Shown here: piece by piece, positions 16,410 to 24,411 of the stretch
How the letters are laid out: every line of letters starts with the position of its first letter
Numbering within the stretch: the first letter of the stretch is position 1
Source of the DNA: a virus
Reading direction: 5' to 3' (one strand)
IMG/VR virus record: IMGVR_UViG_3300022200_000077
Span: 1 to 47,941 of that record
DNA: 47,941 nt
The notes under the pieces: generated by a model
Database searches by the model: none
The model's input: only the letters and a program-made list of their open reading frames with translations
Told to the model about the DNA's origin: nothing
Translations under genes and position numbers: made by a program

Positions 16410-17383
16410 TATTGTTTATAACTTAAAATTTTATCAATAATAAGATTAACTTCATCATTATTTAAACCGTGTATGTCTTTATTATTATCAAACCAATTTT
16501 TGGCAACATCCTTTATAGGTTTTTTGGTTAATTTTGATAATCTTTTAAAACCTTGGTATTGTGCAGGTATTTCATGCTCTTGTGAGTAGTAAGCCAAAGA
16601 CTCTTCGGGCTCTTCATCTTTATCCATAAATTCACCCCTATATTCTTGCATACCATGCTCAAGTTCATGACCTAATAGTTCGTTTAATTCACCAACTAAA
16701 TCATATAATTGTGATTGTATTTTATTTGGGTTAAAAACTACTAAAATTTCAACAACTTGTTCCCCATCAACATAGTATCCATTAATCATAAACCTGTCAA
16801 TTTTTTTATCTGTTTTTAGAGTTAATTCAACACTAAAATCAAATGGTGGTCTACTAAAAGAATATTCTTCATAATCGTCAGGTAAATAAAAAAAACCTCT
16901 TTTTTTATTTTTAACTTTAGTAATAACATCTTTAACAACAGTTCTAATAGCTTCTTTATTCATTTTTGATTCACTAATTATTTTTTTGTTTAAACTATAC
17001 CTAATAATATTCTCTTTTAATTTATCATCAACAGTGATATTTGATAATAAGACTCTAACATTAGTTCCTGCAAATATAGTTAAAATATCTTTAATTTCCT
17101 CAAGTAATTTATAATTCACATCACTATTCATTATCACGAGTTTTACCGCATCACCATCATTCAATCTTTTTATAAAATCACTTTTTAATTTAATAATATT
17201 AACATCAACTTTAAGGTAGTGCATATATTCACCGATGGTAATCATTTGTTTATAACCTGATAAACTAATGGTATAGTCAAAATCTATTTGGTGTCGAATA
17301 CTTGAGAACATAGGTCCTCTATAAGTAAAAACCTTATTAGACAATAGTTTATTAGTAATCTCTATTTGTTTTTCTGACAACAT
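16409..17383 (-). CDS. HExxH putative metallopeptidase fused to an N-terminal domain
   Basis: 324 residues. The C-terminal domain carries HELEH at 239-243 and Glu271 in QEHEIPAQ as a plausible third zinc ligand, giving a gluzincin-like layout. The first ~134 residues are a separate alpha/beta domain of unknown role. Between them, residues 135-158 (IISESKMNKEAIRTVVKDVI) look like the tag that elsewhere sits at the N-terminus, so the protein may be a fusion of a small domain to a tagged peptidase, processed in the middle. Confidence 0.78.
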   Translation of the reverse strand: MLSEKQIEITNKLLSNKVFTYRGPMFSSIRHQIDFDYTISLSGYKQMITIGEYMHYLKVDVNIIKLKSDFIKRLNDGDAVKLVIMNSDVNYKLLEEIKDILTIFAGTNVRVLLSNITVDDKLKENIIRYSLNKKIISESKMNKEAIRTVVKDVITKVKNKKRGFFYLPDDYEEYSFSRPPFDFSVELTLKTDKKIDRFMINGYYVDGEQVVEILVVFNPNKIQSQLYDLVGELNELLGHELEHGMQEYRGEFMDKDEEPEESLAYYSQEHEIPAQYQGFKRLSKLTKKPIKDVAKNWFDNNKDIHGLNNDEVNLIIDKILSYKQ

Positions 17384-17388
17384 ATCCT

Positions 17389-17395
17389 ATAAATA
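17389..17395 (-). promoter_or_regulatory. TATTTAT box
   Basis: 5 nt before the ATG at 17383. Confidence 0.55.
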
Positions 17396-17431
17396 CTTTT
17401 TTTTAAGGAATTGTTTCATTATACTTTACCT

Positions 17432-17851
17432 ATGGAACTTCTAAACACTCACCCAATCAAAAAATCCGACTTAGGATTCCACGGAAATCTCTTCGGTGGA
17501 AAATTATTAGCGTGGATTGACGCTGCCGCGGCAGGATATTCGATGCAATTATGTGACACACCAAGAATGGTCACAGTATCAATCGATAAATGTTTTTTTG
17601 AAAAACCTGCGAAGGAAGGTCAACTACTTAAAATATACGGAAAACCATCCTCAATAGGTAATACTTCAGTAACACTTTATATGGAAGCTAGGGCACATAA
17701 TGTTTACACTGGGTCACAAACAATAATTTTAAAAACAAATATTAGATTTGTCTCAATTGACAATGAAGGTAACCCAATTCCAATAAGTGAACGAGGTAAA
17801 AGAAAAATACAACAAACAATAGATTTAGAAAACAATGAAGAACATGAATAA
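17432..17851 (+). CDS. Acyl-CoA thioesterase, YciA-like hotdog fold
   Basis: 139 residues from the ATG at 17432; the frame is open from 17411 but the family normally begins near MELLNTHP. The hotdog signature FHGNLFGGKLLAWIDAAAAG spans 16-35, with Asp30 on the central helix as the expected catalytic acid, followed by the strand VTVSIDKCFFEKPAKEGQL. The family hydrolyses acyl-CoA thioesters as hexamers. This is an uncommon phage cargo; it could alter host lipid or acyl-CoA pools. It overlaps the next ORF, so the two form one operon. Confidence 0.88.
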   Translation: MELLNTHPIKKSDLGFHGNLFGGKLLAWIDAAAAGYSMQLCDTPRMVTVSIDKCFFEKPAKEGQLLKIYGKPSSIGNTSVTLYMEARAHNVYTGSQTIILKTNIRFVSIDNEGNPIPISERGKRKIQQTIDLENNEEHE

Positions 17852-18872
17852 AAAGAAGTTTGATTTTAAAGATATTACTATTGTACCTGAAATAGTATCA
17901 TCTATCTCAAGTCGTAAAGAAATTAATATTTTCACAGAAGATAAAAAATTACCTTTAATTGTGTCACCAATGGATACTGTTGTAGATAATGAAAACTATT
18001 TTAAATTCTTAAATAAAGATATGGTTGTTTGTCTACCTAGAGGTGAGTCTCAGATTAATGATGTTTTTTGGTCACTATCTTTGGAAGATTTTGATTTAAT
18101 AATATATAATGAAATTATTATGGAAGCGGATGAACCTGTTCATATTTTAGTTGATATTGCAAACGGCCATATTGAAAAATTACATAATCTTTGTGAAAAG
18201 TTCGTGAAACAAAACAAAAAAAATATTCATAAACTTATGGTTGGTAATGTGGCAAATCCTAAAACATATGCGACTTTATCTGAAATAGGTGTCGACTATG
18301 TTAGAGTTGGTATTGGTGGTGGTTCAGGGTGTTTAACTTCCGCGAATACAGGTATTCATTACCCTATGGCGTCACTAATTAACGAAAGTTTTAAATTAAA
18401 GAAAACTAATAATTACAAAACAAAAATAGTCGCCGATGGTGGATTTAAAAATTACGATGATATTATTAAGGCGTTAGCACTAGGTGCTGATTATGTAATG
18501 TTAGGTGGTATATTAAATAAAACATTAGAGTCTTGTTCTCAAACAAAATTATTTAATTTAATACCTCTTAATGAGAATATCAGTAATACAATATGGATTA
18601 AATACCCTTTTTTAAGAAAATATATGTATAAAAACTTTAGAGGTATGAGTACTAAAGAAGTTCAAAGAAAATGGGGTAAATTAAAATTAACAACGTCTGA
18701 AGGTATTAGTAAAACTAACAAAGTAGAATATACTTTAAGTCAATGGGTTGATAATTTTAACGACTATTTAAGGTCGGCAATGTCATACACCAATTCAAGA
18801 AATTTAGAAGATTTTAAAAATTGTGAAATTGTTTTTATCACCAAAAACGCACTTGAGCGTTTCGACAAATAA
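17835..18872 (+). CDS. IMP dehydrogenase/GMP reductase-like protein
   Basis: 345 residues with a TIM-barrel of the IMPDH/GMPR family. FDFKDITIVPEI and LIVSPMDTVVD match the family start. GIGGGSGCLT at 159-168 holds the catalytic Cys166, and VADGGFKNYDDIIKALALGADYVMLGG at 199-225 is the phosphate-binding part. FRGMSTKEVQRKWG is the flap region. The usual GPGSICTT is changed to GGGSGCLT and there are no CBS domains, so it is closer to GMP reductase in layout; activity is uncertain. A second ATG at 17844 is possible. Confidence 0.88.
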   Translation: MKNMNKKKFDFKDITIVPEIVSSISSRKEINIFTEDKKLPLIVSPMDTVVDNENYFKFLNKDMVVCLPRGESQINDVFWSLSLEDFDLIIYNEIIMEADEPVHILVDIANGHIEKLHNLCEKFVKQNKKNIHKLMVGNVANPKTYATLSEIGVDYVRVGIGGGSGCLTSANTGIHYPMASLINESFKLKKTNNYKTKIVADGGFKNYDDIIKALALGADYVMLGGILNKTLESCSQTKLFNLIPLNENISNTIWIKYPFLRKYMYKNFRGMSTKEVQRKWGKLKLTTSEGISKTNKVEYTLSQWVDNFNDYLRSAMSYTNSRNLEDFKNCEIVFITKNALERFDK

Positions 18873-19424
18873 TTAAATGAACGTTATGGAGACTTTAAGG
18901 TCTCCATTTCCTTTTATAACTCTATGAAAAACTCCTTCAGGAATTAAATAACTTTTACCAACCTCTAAAATAACGGGTAATTCGTTATCTAGTTGTACCT
19001 TCCAGTTATTAGATTCTAAAACCTTAACAATTCGGTCTTCTTTATCTCTGTGCCACTTTAATTCACCATCGTCAACAGATTCGGTAAAAACTCTAATTTT
19101 TTTATCTTCACTAATGGTTTCTTGATAAGGAGTTTTATCCTCAAACCAAACAGGTGTTTGATAATTAATAATGACTCTTGAAGATACTGAATCTTCACCC
19201 CCAAAATCTAACCCCATATAAACATAATGTTTAATAATCTTTTCAATTGTTTTATCATTAGTTTGCGGTTCGGTCTGAACAAATACAACAATTTCTTTGT
19301 ATTTGTTTTCTTTTATGTTATCAATAGTCAATACAATGTCCTCGCCAGTTAAATCTTTAATTTTGGGCTCCGCAAATTTTGTTAAATAAGCTTGAACGAT
19401 TCTTTTTAATACTCTGTTTGACAT
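18873..19424 (-). CDS. Cupin-like protein, possibly tagged
   Basis: 183 residues from ATG 19424. The N-terminus MSNRVLKRIVQAYLTKFAEP is an amphipathic helix similar to the shared leader, though without ITE. The C-terminal ~65 residues are a small cupin barrel: WHRDKEDRIVKVLESNNW, then LEVGKSYLIPEGVFHRVI, keeping one His in each cupin motif. Start and previous stop overlap (TAATG), so it is coupled to the 19424-19999 gene. It could be a structural cupin or a metal-dependent one. Confidence 0.78.
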   Translation of the reverse strand: MSNRVLKRIVQAYLTKFAEPKIKDLTGEDIVLTIDNIKENKYKEIVVFVQTEPQTNDKTIEKIIKHYVYMGLDFGGEDSVSSRVIINYQTPVWFEDKTPYQETISEDKKIRVFTESVDDGELKWHRDKEDRIVKVLESNNWKVQLDNELPVILEVGKSYLIPEGVFHRVIKGNGDLKVSITFI

Positions 19425-19999
19425 TACCAATAACCCCCATAAGTTTTACCGCCCCATAAATGACCGTATCTATTAATTCTACACGCCCAATACCCTGCAG
19501 TCATTCTATCTTTTTTAGCTTTACAATTGTGTCTAGATGCAAAAGCCTTTCTAGCCTTTGGGTTTGAGACTTTAGCGGTTAGTCCTCCATGGACATCACC
19601 AAACGAGATTTTCTTTACTTTTTTAGTGGATGGGTTTTTAACATATACCACATATTTTTTACCACCACCTGAATTTCTCATAGGTTTTCCTAATTGTACT
19701 TTTCTACCTTGGTATTCAGCCTCATTGATAGATTCCTCAATATAGGGTACCTCTAATCTAACTATTTTACCTGTCGATAATTTAACTTGTTTTCCAAAAT
19801 CAGACTCAACTAACCATCTATCATCTAAACCAATTTGTATTAAATTTTTATTATACAAATTTCTAACTTCATTAATTAAGTTAAAAAAGTTTTCAGAATA
19901 TGGTCTATAAACGTTTTCGGTTAAAGATAAACCTTCATTTAGATGAAACTCTAATTCTTTAGATATTTTGGTTTCTGTTATTAAATTTAATGGTGTCAT
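19424..19999 (-). CDS. DUF5872-like domain protein with leader
   Basis: 191 residues from ATG 19999, which lies one base after the stop of the upstream membrane gene. The first ~95 residues carry repeated leader-like sites (LITETKIS, LNEGLSLTEN, VESDFG, SINEAE). The last ~95 form a compact basic domain: KVQLGKPMRNSGGGKKYVVY, RKAFASRHNCKAKKDRMTAGYWACRINRY, ending GGKTYGGYW. I recall such domains in many marine phage proteins (DUF5872-like). Processing would free the basic domain, which could bind DNA. Confidence 0.8.
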   Translation of the reverse strand: MTPLNLITETKISKELEFHLNEGLSLTENVYRPYSENFFNLINEVRNLYNKNLIQIGLDDRWLVESDFGKQVKLSTGKIVRLEVPYIEESINEAEYQGRKVQLGKPMRNSGGGKKYVVYVKNPSTKKVKKISFGDVHGGLTAKVSNPKARKAFASRHNCKAKKDRMTAGYWACRINRYGHLWGGKTYGGYW

Positions 20000-20000
20000 T

Positions 20001-20216
20001 TTATTTAGAAAGTTTTTGAAAGTAAAAGTATAAGCCAAAACATACTGCCGAGATACAATACAAGATTAAATTGGCGTAGAATATACTGTTTGTTAGAGTA
20101 AAAAGATAATATTGTATTGCATCGAACCCAAATGGATTGAAGAACATTCCAAGCATTAAAAACTTCACAGATATGTTTTCGAGGAATATCTTCCTCCATG
20201 TCCTTATTGGATTCAT
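20001..20216 (-). CDS. Small integral membrane protein
   Basis: 71 residues, with a basic N-terminus (NPIRTWRKIFLE) and two hydrophobic segments (VKFLMLGMFFNPFGFDAI and ANLILYCISAVCFGLYFYF). The frame was chosen over an overlapping 72-residue frame because composition and topology are natural. Its stop is directly before the DUF5872-like start. A TATTTAT box lies 46 nt upstream. Confidence 0.7.
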   Translation of the reverse strand: MNPIRTWRKIFLENISVKFLMLGMFFNPFGFDAIQYYLFTLTNSIFYANLILYCISAVCFGLYFYFQKLSK

Positions 20217-20262
20217 CGTCCATATTTTGGTATTTAAAGTTTATGTTTTTAAACCTTTTAAT

Positions 20263-20269
20263 ATAAATA
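20263..20269 (-). promoter_or_regulatory. TATTTAT box
   Basis: 46 nt before the ATG at 20216, an unusually long distance; it heads the minus-strand set 20216 to 18873. Confidence 0.45.
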
Positions 20270-20301
20270 CCTTGAATAATGGATAATTACAAATTATGAA
20301 A

Positions 20302-20308
20302 TATTTAT
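20302..20308 (+). promoter_or_regulatory. TATTTAT box
   Basis: 18 nt before the ATG at 20327. Confidence 0.55.
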
Positions 20309-20326
20309 TGTTTAAAGACCGTATAT

Positions 20327-20833
20327 ATGAGTAAGTTTATAATTAACGAAAAAGAAATTCGTAAGATTGTTAGAAAATACATCTTAGAACAAGTTAGTCC
20401 AAATGGTGAGCCAGAAAAAAAACAAAGATGTGTTTCACGTAATGTAATTCCATTAAATGATATGGTAGGTCCATCCGATAGTTTTAAACCATATGCTGGT
20501 AAACTTTTAAGGAGAGATGGTGGTATTAATGGTATGACAGATACATTAGATATGTTAAGAACTTTGAGGTTACATCCTGACATTAATGATGGTGGAGAAC
20601 ATTTATCTTATAGTTTAATGAACCATTTAAATAAGTTTAGAAATAAAAACTATTTTGACGAAACAAATGGTGGGTGTGTTAAAGCAATGGACAAAGTAAT
20701 AGAGCTTTATCGTGAAAACGAACACGGTGAAGAGTTAGTTAAGGATATTGAAAAAGTTTTAAAACACAATGACCCTACTCCAAGGGCAAAAGAATATCTA
20801 AAAAGATGTCTTGTGTTAGTTAAAGAAAAATAA
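20327..20833 (+). CDS. Tagged protein, function unknown
   Basis: 168 residues. Leader MSKFIINEKEIRKIVRKYILEQ with ILEQ as the likely processing site, then a soluble, mainly helical domain (TDTLDMLRTLRLHPD, SYSLMNHLNKFRNKNYFDE, AMDKVIELYRENEHGEEL). No catalytic motif recognised. A good example of the tag fused to a plain globular domain. Confidence 0.8.
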   Translation: MSKFIINEKEIRKIVRKYILEQVSPNGEPEKKQRCVSRNVIPLNDMVGPSDSFKPYAGKLLRRDGGINGMTDTLDMLRTLRLHPDINDGGEHLSYSLMNHLNKFRNKNYFDETNGGCVKAMDKVIELYRENEHGEELVKDIEKVLKHNDPTPRAKEYLKRCLVLVKEK

Positions 20834-20883
20834 TCCTCCTTTACGGGGGACTTTTAGGACCGTTACTGTTAAGGTAACAAATT

Positions 20884-20912
20884 AAAGGGGAATTCGCTAC
20901 TCCCCTTTTTTA
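20884..20912 (+). terminator. Terminator
   Basis: AAAGGGG-N11-CCCCTTTTTT. A second hairpin, GTTAC-TGTTAAG-GTAAC at 20861-20877, stands directly upstream. Confidence 0.82.
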
Positions 20913-20928
20913 TTTCCATTATTTTTAT

Positions 20929-20936
20929 TATCTTTG
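20929..20936 (+). promoter_or_regulatory. Host-type -7 element (TATCTTTG)
   Basis: 15 nt before the ATG at 20952, directly after the terminator of the preceding gene. Confidence 0.65.
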
Positions 20937-20951
20937 TAAAAATCTATTGTT

Positions 20952-21587
20952 ATGGAAATAAAATTTGCACCTACTTTTGAAAAAAGTTTAAAAAAATTGA
21001 TTCGTCGTGAAACTTGGTGGTACAAAACTTACGAGTTTTTCCGCTATGATATTGGTCGTTTTTTAGGTAATGTTTGGAGATTCCGAAAGGGATTATCACA
21101 ACATTATTGGTGGGACCATCACGGAATGCTAATGTTTATGGAGTCAGCGCTAATTCATATGTCTGATAGACTAGAAAAAGACGGTTTGGAGGTTGATGAA
21201 TCTCGTCTTAAGAAAGTGGAGAAGATACGTAGAGCGGTTCAAATCATTCAAAATTATAACAATGATTTGTTTATTGACATGGCTGAGGCGGAACTTGGAG
21301 AACTTTATTCCAGAGGATTTGACATGAATGATTTTGTTGAGACAGGTGAGACTATCGATAATCCTTTAGGTGAAAAAAATGAAAAAACATACTATTGGGT
21401 TGATAGGCTTTCTGAAGAAGAATCTGAACATAACCGTAAAGTTTATCAAAGAGCTCGTGAAATTAGCGATAGCGAGTGGATAGAGTTTTGTGAAATTCTT
21501 AAAGGTCAAGATTATGTAAAGTTTGATAAAAACATCGATTTTTACAAACAATTTGATGGTTCTGGTTTAAAAGGTTGGTGGGATTAA
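20952..21587 (+). CDS. Conserved phage protein, function unknown
   Basis: 211 residues, tryptophan- and arginine-rich: RRETWWYKTYEFFRYDIGRFLGN, then WRFRKGLSQHYWWDHHGMLM, followed by a helical half with KVEKIRRAVQIIQNYNND. I recall similar proteins from large phages without assigned function. No membrane span despite the aromatic content. It is preceded by a host-type promoter and followed by a tiny membrane gene, suggesting early or middle expression. Confidence 0.8.
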   Translation: MEIKFAPTFEKSLKKLIRRETWWYKTYEFFRYDIGRFLGNVWRFRKGLSQHYWWDHHGMLMFMESALIHMSDRLEKDGLEVDESRLKKVEKIRRAVQIIQNYNNDLFIDMAEAELGELYSRGFDMNDFVETGETIDNPLGEKNEKTYYWVDRLSEEESEHNRKVYQRAREISDSEWIEFCEILKGQDYVKFDKNIDFYKQFDGSGLKGWWD

Positions 21588-21597
21588 TAAATTTAAC

Positions 21598-21605
21598 TAT
21601 ATTTG
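21598..21605 (+). promoter_or_regulatory. Host-type -7 element (TATATTTG)
   Basis: 4 nt before the ATG at 21610, giving a probable leaderless transcript. Confidence 0.65.
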
Positions 21606-21609
21606 TACT

Positions 21610-21702
21610 ATGAAAAATTTTTTTAAGGATAATACACCGATGATAATTGTCGGTTTATGGTTTATATCGATAATGTTATTAGCAATTTATTTAACTAATT
21701 AA
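21610..21702 (+). CDS. Tiny single-pass membrane peptide
   Basis: 30 residues: MKNFFKDNTPM followed by one hydrophobic span (IIVGLWFISIMLLAIYLTN). Support for reality comes from its own TATATTTG element exactly 4 nt upstream and from fitting between two well-supported genes, 6 nt before the phosphoesterase ATG. Confidence 0.65.
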   Translation: MKNFFKDNTPMIIVGLWFISIMLLAIYLTN

Positions 21703-21708
21703 TATAAT

Positions 21709-22404
21709 ATGAAAATCACATTAATTTCAGATACTCACAACAAACACAAGTTAATCACTGAGGATTTACCTGGCGGCGAATTGTTACTACACGCTGGTGA
21801 CTCAACAAGTATGGGTTACAAACACGAGTTGGGGAATTTCTTCGATTGGATGAATAGTTTAAGTAATTACGACCACAGAGTTTTCATCGCTGGTAATCAT
21901 GATTGGGGTTTTCAGGACCACTCCGACTTTGTTAAAAAAACTTTGGAGGATTACCCCCACATTGATTACCTCGAAGATGACATGTATGTTCTTGGTGACG
22001 ATTACCAAAGTGCAGTTAAGATTTGGGGTAGTCCATGGCAACCAGAGTTCTACAATTGGGCGTTCAACTTACCAAGAAATGGTGAAGAACTAAAGGCTAA
22101 GTGGGATATGATTCCTATGAACACCGACATCTTAATTACTCACGGTCCTGCTTGGGGTTATGTTGATAGTGTTGAGGGTCGCAGAGGGGAACACTTGGGT
22201 TGTGAGTTACTTGCGGAAAGAATCAAAGTTGTAAAACCAAAGATTCACCTTTGTGGTCACATCCACACTGGTAATGGTTATATGTTTGATGGTGATACTC
22301 ACTACATCAACGCGGCGGTTCTTAATGAAAGATACAACTACGCTCACAAACCATTCCACATCGATTGGAATCCTGAAACTAACGAACTTGTGTTCTTAGA
22401 TTAG
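21709..22404 (+). CDS. Calcineurin-like metallophosphoesterase
   Basis: 231 residues with all metal-binding blocks: SDTHNKH at the N-terminus, LLLHAGDS, FIAGNHDWG, THGPAWGYVDS and CGHIHTGNGY. The arrangement resembles the MPPED-type phosphodiesterase group. The substrate could be a cyclic nucleotide, RNA 2',3'-cyclic phosphate or a signalling nucleotide; not decidable here. Downstream is a bidirectional terminator shared with the endolysin gene. Confidence 0.92.
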   Translation: MKITLISDTHNKHKLITEDLPGGELLLHAGDSTSMGYKHELGNFFDWMNSLSNYDHRVFIAGNHDWGFQDHSDFVKKTLEDYPHIDYLEDDMYVLGDDYQSAVKIWGSPWQPEFYNWAFNLPRNGEELKAKWDMIPMNTDILITHGPAWGYVDSVEGRRGEHLGCELLAERIKVVKPKIHLCGHIHTGNGYMFDGDTHYINAAVLNERYNYAHKPFHIDWNPETNELVFLD

Positions 22405-22412
22405 TAAAAAAG

Positions 22413-22439
22413 AAATGGGGGTCACTGACCCCCATTTTT
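22413..22439. terminator. Bidirectional terminator
   Basis: ATGGGGGTCA-C-TGACCCCCAT flanked by A-run and T-run, between convergent genes. Confidence 0.9.
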
Positions 22440-22442
22440 AAT

Positions 22443-23324
22443 TTATAAACTCATTAACATGTCCATTAATTCCTGTTGTGGGAACATATCCACTTTATCT
22501 TTTCTAGTGTTTGTGTGTGTCCACAAACCTTTTACTTTTCCATAATACGCATTTTCATTAAATTCAAAAGCGTCTGCCCCTTTTTCTTTAACTAATTCAG
22601 GTAAACCAGCTCTTACATCAATACTATCTCTTTCACCAATCCATAAAATCCATTTATGTAATTTACTAATTTGTGCGTCTGAATATCGGTGCCAAGTTTT
22701 ATGTCCTCTAAAAGGTTTTGATAATTCCACAATTTGTGATTCTACAACTGGTGTTCCTTGATACGCCTTTCCGTTAACAACATACCCAAAGTTACATACT
22801 TCAATAGCAACTGAGTTTTTGTGCATTTTTTGAGAACCGTTAGCCCCTAAATGCCAACCATAGTTTCCTTCAGGGAACGCTTGGACCATTTCTCCATCGT
22901 ATTTGTCGTCGTTTCCTTTAATTGAAGGCCCTCCTAATACGAATTCAGTTGCAATCGCGCCCCTATTATCTTTACCCCAATTGTTAATTGTATTGTAAGG
23001 GTTATGCCAACCTGCCGTGTGGTGTAAGAACACCCATTCAGCATTAATAGGACCTTGTTTATATTCACCTATAGGTAAAAAGTGTCTATGAATCACCAAA
23101 CCATTTTCTGTGGTATAAACATTTTCTGACAAATCTGTAGTTGCTAACCCCATAGCGTCCCATGTTTTAGGTCCCACAATACCATCAGGTGTTAATCCAT
23201 TTTTCTTTTGCCATTTTTTAACTGCAGCATCTGTTTTAGGCCCAAAATCACCATCAGTGTTTAGTCCGAGAAACTCTTGGAGTTCTTTAACTTCTTTTCC
23301 TTTACTTCCGAGTTTTAAAATCAT
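22443..23324 (-). CDS. Endolysin: N-acetylmuramoyl-L-alanine amidase with PG-binding domain
   Basis: 293 residues. Residues 1-60 are a peptidoglycan-binding repeat domain (LGSKGKEVKELQEFLGL, DGDFGPKTDAAVKKWQ, DGIVGPKTW). Residues about 75-270 are an Amidase_2/PGRP-type zinc amidase, with FLHHTAG giving the first zinc His and RGHKTWHRYSD the second, plus WHLGANG and VAIEVCNFG. It cleaves the amide bond between MurNAc and the stem peptide. No signal peptide, so release would depend on a holin such as those at 40395 or 27919. A TATTTAT box precedes it, as expected for a lysis gene. Confidence 0.93.
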   Translation of the reverse strand: MILKLGSKGKEVKELQEFLGLNTDGDFGPKTDAAVKKWQKKNGLTPDGIVGPKTWDAMGLATTDLSENVYTTENGLVIHRHFLPIGEYKQGPINAEWVFLHHTAGWHNPYNTINNWGKDNRGAIATEFVLGGPSIKGNDDKYDGEMVQAFPEGNYGWHLGANGSQKMHKNSVAIEVCNFGYVVNGKAYQGTPVVESQIVELSKPFRGHKTWHRYSDAQISKLHKWILWIGERDSIDVRAGLPELVKEKGADAFEFNENAYYGKVKGLWTHTNTRKDKVDMFPQQELMDMLMSL

Positions 23325-23339
23325 AATATATCTTTATAT

Positions 23340-23346
23340 ATAAATA
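23340..23346 (-). promoter_or_regulatory. TATTTAT box
   Basis: 15 nt before the endolysin ATG. Confidence 0.55.
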
Positions 23347-23365
23347 TAAAAATAATTTATTTTTA

Positions 23366-23551
23366 TTACTTTTTACCCCCTAATTTAGTTCTTTTCACGC
23401 TTGTACGCACTGGAGGTTTTTTATACTTAATTTCAACCTCATATGGGTTTACCATACTAATTTTAGAATTGTATCTCCATATACTTATGGTTTCTTCATC
23501 CTCATAAACTCTTTCCCATTTTTTATGTTCTTGTTCTTGTTTTTTTGCCAT
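23366..23551 (-). CDS. Small basic protein
   Basis: 61 residues from ATG 23551, chosen because a TATATTTG element sits 4 nt before it. Lysine-rich ends flank a beta-like centre (TISIWRYNSKISMVNPYEVEIKYKK). Family not recognised; possibly nucleic-acid binding by charge. Confidence 0.68.
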   Translation of the reverse strand: MAKKQEQEHKKWERVYEDEETISIWRYNSKISMVNPYEVEIKYKKPPVRTSVKRTKLGGKK

Positions 23552-23555
23552 AATA

Positions 23556-23563
23556 CAAATATA
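23556..23563 (-). promoter_or_regulatory. Host-type -7 element (TATATTTG)
   Basis: 4 nt before the ATG at 23551; a second near-copy (AATATTTG) follows 8 bp further upstream. Confidence 0.6.
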
Positions 23564-23574
23564 CAAATATTTTT

Positions 23575-24405
23575 TTAGACCGCCAAAACTTCTAGATTAT
23601 TTAGTTCATAAGCTCTCGCCATACGAGTCATTCCAATACCACCACCAAAACGAGGAAAGAAGGTGAAAGATAAGAACTCTTCTAATTCTTTCTCAACTCT
23701 TTCTTTACCAAATAGTTCAAACAACTTGGCGGAATAACCGCCATCTTCGATGGTATAAAACATATTTCTCATTTCTTCAACATTACAACTTCTTTCCGCA
23801 GAACCAATAGTTTCTTGACCAAATAGTATAACATCAACTTTATTAAATATTCCGTTTTTATCGTGTTTCATATTCCAAAATGGGTTTGTTCTTAATGGAA
23901 AATTCTGTAATGACACAACCGAACTTTTTTCTTTCCACATCCTTGTTTCGTGTTCATCTTCTAAAATAGGTATTCCACCATATTCTTGACAAACCTCATC
24001 ATAATTAACTTCAATTATATCATCATCAAAACCAAGATGATTTAGTAAATCATTTTCTAATTTAATCAAGTCTTTCATAGTACCTTTTGATTCGAACTCA
24101 AACATTGGGAAAATTAACTCATGCCTGCCAGGGATTGGGTTTTTTTCTTCTCGATATGAAGTTGATACGCAGAAAACTCCATTCCATTCAGGGTTTTTTA
24201 ACAATTCATACTCTAACCACATTTGACCTGTTTGAGGTAGTGGCCAAATTAATCCACCATACTCAAATGTTTTAACTGAATGCGGATTTTCACACGCAGC
24301 TAAAATCGATAATCTAGATTGTGTTGGTACCTCAACAAAACCTTTCTCTAAGAAGAACTCTCTCATCTTCTGTACTAACTCGTTGTAAATTTTTGTGTTT
24401 TTCAT
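23575..24405 (-). CDS. Class II aminoacyl-tRNA synthetase-like enzyme (asparagine synthetase AS-AR type)
   Basis: 276 residues: the catalytic core of a class II synthetase of the Asp/Asn/Lys group without the anticodon-binding domain. Motif 2 is STSYREE...PGRHELIFPMFEFE (Arg85 in the loop); motif 3 is GGGIGMTRMARA at 254-265. Archaeal AS-AR proteins have this stand-alone core and make asparagine rather than charging tRNA, and QNFP-LRTNPFW plus IGSAERSCN resemble that active site. It could also be an amino-acid ligase acting on another acceptor. Confidence 0.82.
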   Translation of the reverse strand: MKNTKIYNELVQKMREFFLEKGFVEVPTQSRLSILAACENPHSVKTFEYGGLIWPLPQTGQMWLEYELLKNPEWNGVFCVSTSYREEKNPIPGRHELIFPMFEFESKGTMKDLIKLENDLLNHLGFDDDIIEVNYDEVCQEYGGIPILEDEHETRMWKEKSSVVSLQNFPLRTNPFWNMKHDKNGIFNKVDVILFGQETIGSAERSCNVEEMRNMFYTIEDGGYSAKLFELFGKERVEKELEEFLSFTFFPRFGGGIGMTRMARAYELNNLEVLAV

Positions 24406-24411
24406 TTTATT

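Noticed and set aside
20005-20223. Alternative 72-residue frame MDDESNKDMEED
   Set aside because: Overlaps the 20001-20216 frame almost fully; composition past residue 20 looks out of frame, whereas the other frame gives a regular two-pass membrane protein.
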